From contig CAWCJL010000004.1 of assembly GCA_963795775.1 (NCBI GenBank), positions 1-64,000 on the forward strand: DNA of 64,000 nucleotides, in the 5' to 3' direction. The DNA comes from CAWCJL01 sp963795775. GTDB lineage: Bacteria > Acidobacteriota > Terriglobia > Terriglobales > Acidobacteriaceae. The first letter of the stretch is position 1, and each line of letters starts with the position of its first letter. Positions 24,778 through 31,520 of this stretch are shown here, piece by piece. The position numbers and the translations under genes are program-made. The notes beneath the pieces were generated by a model. The model made no database searches and was not told the origin of the DNA. It saw only the letters and a program-made list of their open reading frames with translations.

Positions 24778-25335
24778 ATGACACGCACGCGGTATGCAGT
24801 TCTTGCGGTAGTAGTGATTGGGGCAATTCTGGGCACGGTACTGGCGCGGCGAGCGGCGGCCGCAGACGACCAGGTACCCCAGGTGGGGCAGCAGGCGCCG
24901 AACTTCACCCTGCCATCGCAGGACGGAACGCCGGTGAGCCTGTCCAGCTTCCATGGCAAGTGGGTGGTGCTGTACTTCTATCCCAAGGACATGACCTCCG
25001 GATGCACGCTGGAGGCGCATAACTTCCAGCAGGACCTGCCGAAGTTCGAGAAGGACAATGCGGTCGTGCTCGGCGTGAGTGTGGATTCGGCCAGCAGCCA
25101 CAAGCAGTTCTGCACCAAGGAAGGCCTGAGCTTCAAGCTGCTTTCCGACCAGGATAAGAAGGTAGTGCCGGAGTATGGCTCGCTGGGCAACTACATGGGC
25201 ATGAAGATTGCCAAGCGCAACACGTTCCTGATCGATCCGCAGGGGAAGATCGCGAAGGTCTGGACAGGTGTGGACCCATCGCACCACAGCCAGGAAGTCC
25301 TCGCGGAGCTGAACACGCTGAAGAAGACGGCGTAG
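24778..25335 (+). CDS. Exported peroxiredoxin (Bcp/PrxQ type)
   Basis: A 185-residue thiol peroxidase with an N-terminal signal or anchor (YAVLAVVVIGAILGTVLA). The thioredoxin-like domain has QVGQQAPNFTLPSQDG, the peroxidatic Cys in YPKDMTSGCTLEAHNF, and a possible resolving Cys in HKQFCTKEGLSFK. Most PrxQ/Bcp proteins are cytoplasmic; here the export signal puts peroxide removal in the periplasm. ATG 24778 is chosen because AGGAGG ends 6 nt before it; the ATG at 24772 would touch the site. It lies at the end of the lpx cluster and is followed by a strong terminator. Confidence 0.9.
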   Translation: MTRTRYAVLAVVVIGAILGTVLARRAAAADDQVPQVGQQAPNFTLPSQDGTPVSLSSFHGKWVVLYFYPKDMTSGCTLEAHNFQQDLPKFEKDNAVVLGVSVDSASSHKQFCTKEGLSFKLLSDQDKKVVPEYGSLGNYMGMKIAKRNTFLIDPQGKIAKVWTGVDPSHHSQEVLAELNTLKKTA

Positions 25336-25370
25336 AACGGCGCTGAAGCGGAAGCACAGAGTCCAGACGC

Positions 25371-25401
25371 AAAAAAGCCCGGCGGAATGCCGGGCTCTTT
25401 T
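25371..25401. terminator. Bidirectional rho-independent terminator
   Basis: AGCCCGGC (25376-25383), loop GGAAT and GCCGGGCT (25389-25396) form an 8-bp GC-rich stem. An A run lies before it and CTTTTG after it, so it can work for the peroxiredoxin gene on the plus strand and the bipolar protein gene on the minus strand. Confidence 0.88.
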
Positions 25402-25421
25402 GCTTGCCTGATGGTGCTGGT

Positions 25422-26204
25422 TTACTTGCGGCCGCTCGACTTCTTTGCAGCGGTCTTTCTGCCTGCAGTGCTGGACTTCTTAGCGGATGTTTTCTTCGCT
25501 GCAGCGGATCTGGTTGCCGTAGATTTTTTCGCTGCAGTTTTTTTGGTTGCGGTGGACTTAGCCGAAGCGGACCTGCCGGTGGTTGACTTCTTCGCAGATG
25601 TTTTCTTTGCAGAGGTCTTCTTTGCCGGAGATTTCTTCGCTGCAGTTTTTGCGGAGGACTTGGTTGCTGACTTAGTTCCTGCCAAACGCGTACCTCGCTG
25701 AGTGGATTGTTTACTGCTGGCGCCTTTTCTGCTGGCTCCGGAACCGGCAGCCCTTCCGCCGCTTTTTGCGCCCTTGCTGCTTTTCGCGGCAGACCCTGAA
25801 GAAGTTTTGTTTGCACTCGTCTTTTTTGCGGACTTGGACGAACGACCGGCGTTGCCTTCGCCAGAGCGGCCGCCTGCAGATTTGGATCCCTGGGCGGAGC
25901 CGCCGCGCGACGAGGAGCGTCCGCCGTTGCTGCCGCGGGATCCCCCGTTTTCGTTCAGCGAGCCTTCGCGATCCAGCGCGTGCGTGGCGCTTTCGCTGTC
26001 CTGCTTCGCCTCTTCGGCGTGCGCGCCTTCGTCGTTGTCTTCTTCATCGTCTTCCTCGTCATCGTCCTGCGATGACATCGGGACGCTCACTTCTTCCTCT
26101 TCTTCATCCTCGTCGAGTTCGTCTTCCATTTCGTCGGCGTAGTCGTCCCCCTCGGGTTCGCGTTCACCGTCGTCGTATGCGTATAGCTTCCGTTCGTCCT
26201 GCAT
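25422..26204 (-). CDS. Bipolar acidic/basic low-complexity protein, histone H1-like C terminus
   Basis: A 260-residue protein with three zones. Residues 1-72 are extremely acidic (runs of Asp/Glu such as DELDEDEEEEE). Residues about 84-125 are Gly/Ser/Arg-rich. Residues about 125-260 are Lys/Ala/Ser/Thr-rich with repeated SAKK, TAAKK and KKSTA units like AlgP or eukaryotic H1 tails. A GGGAGG site about 7 nt before ATG 26204 supports expression. The basic half should bind DNA or RNA; the acidic half could be a self-inhibitory or chaperone-like arm. This is inference. Such composition evolves quickly, so homology to other Lys/Ala-rich proteins may be compositional only. Confidence 0.75.
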   Translation of the reverse strand: MQDERKLYAYDDGEREPEGDDYADEMEDELDEDEEEEEVSVPMSSQDDDEEDDEEDNDEGAHAEEAKQDSESATHALDREGSLNENGGSRGSNGGRSSSRGGSAQGSKSAGGRSGEGNAGRSSKSAKKTSANKTSSGSAAKSSKGAKSGGRAAGSGASRKGASSKQSTQRGTRLAGTKSATKSSAKTAAKKSPAKKTSAKKTSAKKSTTGRSASAKSTATKKTAAKKSTATRSAAAKKTSAKKSSTAGRKTAAKKSSGRK

Positions 26205-26401
26205 ATGTGTGCCTCCCGAGCTTCTGTTTCTGTGGACTCCACTTTGGCGTCACAGCAGAGTACAGCGATTTATAGCTGCGGCGCGGATTATAGCAACAGC
26301 ATGCATTGGTATGCCACCGAACGCAAGCAAGAAACGTGTGTTCCCTGCGTGCGATCGCGTTTTGCAAGTGCGCGTGCAACAGTGTGCGCGCGTCACCTCC
26401 A

Positions 26402-28273
26402 TCACTTGTGATGTGGTTTGCCGTGTGAGGTTGCGTGCGTGCTGCTGGGCGCGGGAGAAGTGTTCGCGTGCCGGGCTGCAGTGTGCGTTGTTGCAGCATG
26501 CGTGGTGCTCTCGCGATGCGAATGCGCGCTGGCGCGAACCAGACCCTTGGTCCCTGCGTGCTTTGACGGTGCGGCAGCGTGCGCGGCGCGGCCGTGTGCA
26601 TTGCGACCGCGCGCAACGTGTGCCGGCTCGGCAACGTACAGGGTGCGGCCGACGGCTACAGATTCCGACCGCAGATGATTCCAGCGGCGCAATTGGCTGG
26701 TGGTGACATTGAACCGGTCGGCGAGCGTGACCAGAGTGTCGCCGCGGCGGACGGTGTAGCGCGTTTTGCGGGCGGAAGCGGAAACCGGCGCAACGGGAAC
26801 GACCAGAGCGTCGGTGCCGTCGAGAGACTCGGAAGGCGTGATCTGATTTACGAAGGCAAGATCGGACGGCGATACGTGATAGCTGCGGGCGATCTCATCC
26901 AGCGTGTCGCCGGGCTGGATGCGGTGGTAGCGCCAGGAGGTCCGCTTGTCTTCCGGAATTTCGGCGATGGTTTTGAGGAAGAGATCGCGCGTACCGGCAG
27001 GCAGGTGGAGGTCGTAGGTGTCTTCGGGCGGAGTGGTCATGCGCAACAGCCCGGGGTTGAGGCCAGCAAGCTCCTCGAGCGGAGCGTTCACGATGTCGGA
27101 GACGAGGTGCAGATCGACCGCGCTATGCGTGGTGACGGTGTCGATGAGGACGGGAGGGTCAGGTCTGACGTCGGTGAGCCCGTATTGCGCCGGATTCTTC
27201 GCCATGATTGCGGCGGCGAGGATGATGGGCACGTAGTTCTTGGTTTCCTGCGGCAGGTTGTTGCGCCGGTAGAGCTCCCAAAAATCTGCATAGCCGGTGC
27301 GCTGCACGGCACGCTGCACGTTGCCGGCACCCCAGTCGTACGCGGCCATGGCCAGCAGCCAGTCGCCGAGCTGGTTGTAGTTCTTCTTGATCTCGCGAGC
27401 GTAGGCGTGCGTGGCTTTTTCCGGATCGAAGCGCTCGTCTACCCAGCCGTTGCGCTCCAGGCCGTAGGCGCCGTTGAAGGGCATGAACTGCCACATGCCG
27501 GCCGCGCCAGAGCGCGCGTTGACGATCTGCGGCTGGAAGCCGGATTCCGCCACGGCCTGGTAGATGAGGTCCTGCGGCACGCCTTCTTCGGCGAGGATGC
27601 GCTGGATCATCTCCTTGTAGCGGCCGGCGCGGCGCAGCGAGGCGACGATGGTGCCGTGCCCTTTGCTGGTGCTGGAGAAGTAGCTGATATAGCTGGCTAC
27701 CGCGTCGTTGATGACGAGCGGCAGATCGGACTGCGTGGTCTTGAGTTCCGCTTCCGCGGTCGCGCGAATGTTGGGGTCAACGGGAAACGTGACATCGTTG
27801 GCGACATCGACGGGCGACTCTTCCTGGTGCGGCACCAGGCCGTTGCCCTGCTTGAGCGCGTCCATCTCGAGAGTATTGATGGCGTCGACGATGTGGTCGA
27901 ACTCATCGCTGAGCTGCGGGTTGGCCTTGAGATCGAGGCCGCTGGTGAGCATGCCGTCCACGGCGGAATCGAAATCGGATTTAGCCGCGGGCAGGTCACC
28001 CGCGCGGTAATGGCGCACACCGCGCTCGTAGGCGCGCTCCGCTGCCTCAATCACCTGGCGGTCGCGGGGCTGCGCGGGCGCGGTGGAAGGCTCGCTGCTG
28101 TTCTGCGCTGCCTTGGAGGCGAGTGTGGGCGCGGGCGGCTGGCCTTTGGCGAGCGTGGGCGCGGTGGCCTGCGGTTTCTTCGCGACCGGCGACGAGACTG
28201 TCGTGTCATGACAGCCGCTGAGCAGCAACAGTGCCGCTCCAAACAAGGCGGCGTGCGATTTGAGTACGACCAT
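26402..28273 (-). CDS. mltD: MltD-like lytic transglycosylase lipoprotein with LysM domains
   Basis: A 623-residue lipoprotein with lipobox LLLLSGC at residues 16-22, so probably attached to a membrane and acting on peptidoglycan. The SLT domain lies in the middle: the catalytic Glu is in YQAVAESGFQPQIVN, with GAAGMWQFMP and AAYDWGAGNVQRAV following. Two LysM domains follow (YHRIQPGDTLDEIARSYHV and RYTVRRGDTLVTLADRFNV). The last about 70 residues are His/Ala/Thr/Ser-rich low complexity. The N-terminal mature part has a TPR-like pair (RAYERGVRHYRAGDLPAAKS). ATG 28273 fits the signal peptide. TACAAT at 28306-28301 is a likely -10. Confidence 0.9.
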   Translation of the reverse strand: MVVLKSHAALFGAALLLLSGCHDTTVSSPVAKKPQATAPTLAKGQPPAPTLASKAAQNSSEPSTAPAQPRDRQVIEAAERAYERGVRHYRAGDLPAAKSDFDSAVDGMLTSGLDLKANPQLSDEFDHIVDAINTLEMDALKQGNGLVPHQEESPVDVANDVTFPVDPNIRATAEAELKTTQSDLPLVINDAVASYISYFSSTSKGHGTIVASLRRAGRYKEMIQRILAEEGVPQDLIYQAVAESGFQPQIVNARSGAAGMWQFMPFNGAYGLERNGWVDERFDPEKATHAYAREIKKNYNQLGDWLLAMAAYDWGAGNVQRAVQRTGYADFWELYRRNNLPQETKNYVPIILAAAIMAKNPAQYGLTDVRPDPPVLIDTVTTHSAVDLHLVSDIVNAPLEELAGLNPGLLRMTTPPEDTYDLHLPAGTRDLFLKTIAEIPEDKRTSWRYHRIQPGDTLDEIARSYHVSPSDLAFVNQITPSESLDGTDALVVPVAPVSASARKTRYTVRRGDTLVTLADRFNVTTSQLRRWNHLRSESVAVGRTLYVAEPAHVARGRNAHGRAAHAAAPSKHAGTKGLVRASAHSHRESTTHAATTHTAARHANTSPAPSSTHATSHGKPHHK

Positions 28274-28300
28274 TCGGAAAGTGTGCCGGATACTGCGCCT

Positions 28301-28306
28301 ATTGTA
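28301..28306 (-). promoter_or_regulatory. TACAAT -10 hexamer upstream of mltD-like gene
   Basis: TACAAT followed by AGG, 27 nt before ATG 28273. The same TACAATAG word stands before the fmdB-like gene (7090-7085) and the class V aminotransferase gene (10040-10035). No clear -35 is seen. Confidence 0.4.
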
Positions 28307-28413
28307 GTGGGTGAGGCGGCCGGGGCCGATGGTAAACTCAACTTTTGGGCCCGGGTGTGTCACCAGGCAGTAAGCCCACCGGCGCGCAGGACGGTCCCCG
28401 CAGAGCCCTTTCC

Positions 28414-30225
28414 ATGGACAGCAAGCACATCCGCAATTTCGCGATCATCGCGCATATCGATCACGGCAAGTCCACCCTCTCCGACCGGCTGCTTGAGCTG
28501 ACGGGATCCGTTACTGCGCGCGAGATGCAGGCACAGGTGCTGGACGCCATGGACCTGGAACGGGAGCGCGGCATCACCATCAAGGCACACGCCGTCCGCA
28601 TGGCCTACACCGCGCGGGATGGGGAGACTTACCAGCTCAACCTGATCGATACGCCGGGGCACGTGGATTTCTCCTACGAGGTATCCCGCTCGCTGGCTTC
28701 CTGCGAAGGCGCACTGCTGGTTGTGGACGCGACGCAGGGGGTGGAGGCGCAAACGTTGGCCAACGCGTACCTTGCGATCAACAACGGGCTGGATATGATC
28801 CCGGTGATCAATAAGATCGACCTGCCGAGCGCGGACGTGGTGCGCACGCAGGAGATGATCGAGAGCGCCGTGGGGCTGGACGCGACGGATGCTGTCCCGG
28901 TGAGCGCCAAGACCGGCCTGGGCGTGCCCGAGGTGCTGGAGGCGATCGTGCACCGGCTGCCGCCTCCCACAGGCGACCAGGAGGCGCCGCTGCAGGCGCT
29001 GATCTTCGATTCATGGTTCGACGCGTATCGCGGTGTGGTGGTGCTGACGCGGGTGATGCGCGGGCGGCTGCGGACGGGCATGCGCATCCGGCTGATGTCG
29101 AACGGACACGTGTTCGAGGTGGAGTCGATGGGCGTGCTTACGCCCAAGCCGGTGGCCATCGAAGAACTGTCGGCGGGCGAGGTGGGCTTCTTCATCGCCA
29201 ACATCAAGAGCCTGGCGGAGACCAAGATCGGCGACACGGTGACGGAAGATGCGCGACCGGCGGAAGCGCCGCTGCCGGGCTTTGAAGACATCAAGTCCAT
29301 GGTTTTCGCCGGGCTCTATACGGTGGACTCGCACGAGCACACACTGCTGCGCGAGGCGCTGGAGAAACTGCGGCTCAACGATTCCTCGTTCTCGATGGAA
29401 CCGGAAAGCTCCGCGGCGCTGGGCTTCGGCTTTCGTTGCGGCTTTCTCGGGCTGCTGCACATGGAGATTATCCAGGAGCGGCTGGAGCGCGAGTTCGACC
29501 TGGACCTGATCACCACAGCGCCCGGTGTGCGCTACAACATCACGCTCACGGATGGCTCACGGGTGGAGGTGGACAATCCGTCACGGTGGCCGAACCCGAG
29601 TGAGATCGAGCAAGTCGAAGAGCCGGTGATCACGGCGACCATCCTGACGAACGAGGAGTACGTCGGAGGCATTCTCAAGTTGGTGGAAGAGAAGCGGGGA
29701 CGGCAGAAGAACTTCGAGTACGTGACCCCGACGCGTGTGATGCTGACCTACGAGCTGCCGTTAAACGAGATCGTGCTGGACTTTTATGACCGGCTGAAAT
29801 CGATATCGCGTGGGTACGCGTCGCTGGACTACCACCTTGCGGGGAGCTGGGTGTCGCCGATGGTGAAGCTGGACATCCTGGTCTCAGGCGAGCCGGTGGA
29901 TGCGCTGTCGATCATCGTGCACCGGGATTTTGCGTACGAGCGGGGACGCGCGCTGGTTTCCAAGATGCGGGAGCTGATTCCACGGCAGCAGTTTGAGGTG
30001 GCGATCCAGGCGGCGATCGGGGCGAAGATCGTGGCGCGGGAAACCGTAGCGGCGCTGCGCAAGAATGTCCTGGCCAAGTGCTATGGCGGCGACATCAGCC
30101 GCAAGCGCAAGCTGCTGGAAAAGCAAAAAGAAGGCAAAAAGCGCATGAAGCGGATCGGCAAGGTGGACATACCTCAGGAGGCCTTCCTGGCCGTTCTGAA
30201 GGTAGGGGAAGACGCCGCGAAGTAG
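28414..30225 (+). CDS. lepA: Elongation factor 4 (LepA)
   Basis: A 603-residue translational GTPase that acts on ribosomes. GTPase motifs: AHIDHGKST (P-loop), the effector segment RERGITIKAHAV, DTPGHVDF (G3) and NKIDLPSAD (G4). EF-G-like domains follow, and the LepA-specific C-terminal domain ends in GGDISRKRKLLEKQKEGKK and a basic tail. Length is normal. ATG 28414 matches the family start MDSKHIRNFAIIAHIDHGK; the open frame before it is not conserved. It is divergent from the mltD-like gene and convergent with ompH. Confidence 0.97.
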   Translation: MDSKHIRNFAIIAHIDHGKSTLSDRLLELTGSVTAREMQAQVLDAMDLERERGITIKAHAVRMAYTARDGETYQLNLIDTPGHVDFSYEVSRSLASCEGALLVVDATQGVEAQTLANAYLAINNGLDMIPVINKIDLPSADVVRTQEMIESAVGLDATDAVPVSAKTGLGVPEVLEAIVHRLPPPTGDQEAPLQALIFDSWFDAYRGVVVLTRVMRGRLRTGMRIRLMSNGHVFEVESMGVLTPKPVAIEELSAGEVGFFIANIKSLAETKIGDTVTEDARPAEAPLPGFEDIKSMVFAGLYTVDSHEHTLLREALEKLRLNDSSFSMEPESSAALGFGFRCGFLGLLHMEIIQERLEREFDLDLITTAPGVRYNITLTDGSRVEVDNPSRWPNPSEIEQVEEPVITATILTNEEYVGGILKLVEEKRGRQKNFEYVTPTRVMLTYELPLNEIVLDFYDRLKSISRGYASLDYHLAGSWVSPMVKLDILVSGEPVDALSIIVHRDFAYERGRALVSKMRELIPRQQFEVAIQAAIGAKIVARETVAALRKNVLAKCYGGDISRKRKLLEKQKEGKKRMKRIGKVDIPQEAFLAVLKVGEDAAK

Positions 30226-30481
30226 CGCTCCAACAGACACCGTGGAAACGAGCCTGTGGAAAGCTGCCTTTTGAACACGCTTTCCAGAGGAGAATTTACC
30301 TACTGCGACAGTTCTTTTTCCTGAGAGGTAATCCGCGCCGCATCAGTGGTTTAGGGGTGGCGGGAGCGCGTCAGAAAGCTCCGGCCGGGCGCTTGCCGAA
30401 GCGGGGCTTGCCCGAAAATCGCGACATTCCACAAAATTTTCCACATAGGGCACGGGGTTTTTCGCCCTTGCACAAACGAAG

Positions 30482-30506
30482 GGACTCCGGTATGCGACCG
30501 GAGTCC
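30482..30506 (-). terminator. Hairpin after ompH
   Basis: GGACTCCGG (30482-30490) and CCGGAGTCC (30498-30506) form a perfect 9-bp stem with a 7-nt loop. On the minus strand it is followed by a pyrimidine-rich CTTCGTTTG, so it probably ends the ompH transcript. The 256 nt from here back to the lepA stop hold no gene; a second, weaker stem (GGAAAGC/GCTTTCC, 30258-30285) lies close to the lepA end. Confidence 0.7.
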
Positions 30507-30524
30507 TCGTCGGGTGAAACGCCC

Positions 30525-31238
30525 TTAGCGGGGGGTGGTGGCGCGGGGCGTCGTGGTGTGGGGTGTGGTGGTGCCGGTGGGGGCATGGTTGGGCGCGGTG
30601 GTGCGCGGCGCCACTCCGCCCGTGTTACCCGGCTGCGCAGGCTGCGGCGGAACGCCGGACTTGGCGTTATAGGCCTGCACCACGGCTTCGGTGATGTTGG
30701 TGGACTCCGACGCCCAGAGGACAGGCGACTGCTGCTGGCTGGCATCGACGACCAGGGTGTAGCCGTTCTGCTGCGCGTAGGCCTGCATCACGCCGTACAC
30801 CTTCTGTGCCAACTGCTGATACATGTCGTTCATCTCGCCGGTGAATTCGTTCTGCGCGCTTTCGGCGGCGAGCTGGAGGGCCTTTTCCTTTTCATCGATG
30901 GTGCGGGTGCGGGCCTGGCGTTCGCTGTCGCTCAGCTTTTCGCCGGCGGTCTGCAACTGCTTCTTGAGCGAGTCCACTTCATCGCTCTGCTGCTTGAGCT
31001 GCGCCTGCTTGGGCTCAAACTTGGTACGGAGCTGGCCGAAGTCGCGCTGCCCCTCATTGGTCTGGGCGACGGCGGGCTGGAACAGGATGATTGCCACCTT
31101 GGTGGGTCCGGCGGGAGCTGCGGCCGCGGCGCCGGGCGCGCTGGGAACCGAGGCTGCAGCGGAGGGGGTGGTCTGCGCAAACGCGCTGGCGCCAAGCGCC
31201 GAAGCGAGCATGCAAACGAGCAACGAAGAATGCTTCAT
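30525..31238 (-). CDS. OmpH/Skp family periplasmic chaperone
   Basis: A 237-residue exported protein with signal peptide MKHSSLLVCMLASALGASAF. The core (about residues 45-190) has the Skp layout: a first strand (TKVAIILFQPAVAQT), two long charged helices forming the chaperone arms (KFEPKQAQLKQQSDEVDSLK, EKALQLAAESAQNEF) and the closing strand YTLVVDASQQQSPVLWA. An Ala/Pro-rich linker precedes the core and a Thr/Pro/His-rich tail of about 40 residues follows. Skp carries unfolded outer-membrane proteins; bamA upstream on the same strand supports this role. An AAGGAG site lies before the ATG, and a consensus promoter at 31442-31414 gives it its own transcript. Confidence 0.88.
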   Translation of the reverse strand: MKHSSLLVCMLASALGASAFAQTTPSAAASVPSAPGAAAAAPAGPTKVAIILFQPAVAQTNEGQRDFGQLRTKFEPKQAQLKQQSDEVDSLKKQLQTAGEKLSDSERQARTRTIDEKEKALQLAAESAQNEFTGEMNDMYQQLAQKVYGVMQAYAQQNGYTLVVDASQQQSPVLWASESTNITEAVVQAYNAKSGVPPQPAQPGNTGGVAPRTTAPNHAPTGTTTPHTTTPRATTPR

Positions 31239-31413
31239 GGGAATAGAGAACTCCTTCAGTTCTGTTGAAAGTCTGTACGCCCGCACCATGCGAGCGCCCT
31301 GCACTCCTGGTATTCCCTCCTGCGCACTTCCATTCGAGCACCATCCATGCCGCGGAGGCAGGACTTCGCGCAGAAGAGATACGGGCAGAGGACCTGTTCA
31401 GGAACTTGCTGAA

Positions 31414-31442
31414 ATTATAGGTTTGGCCTGTGGGAGCGTCAA
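31414..31442 (-). promoter_or_regulatory. Sigma-70 type promoter for ompH
   Basis: On the minus strand TTGACG (31442-31437), a 17-nt spacer and TATAAT (31419-31414) form a near-consensus promoter. Transcription would start near 31407, leaving a leader of about 170 nt before the ompH ATG at 31238. Confidence 0.75.
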
Positions 31443-31520
31443 TGGAGGGCGGTCTGTGTGCGGGTGGAACCGCGCTTCACGGTCGTACAGTGAAGGCGGT
31501 TCCCGGGTTGCGGCCGCTTG

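Noticed and set aside
26205..26401. Possible regulatory RNA between the bipolar protein and mltD-like genes
   Set aside because: The 197 nt hold no strong stem-loop or promoter pair that I could identify.
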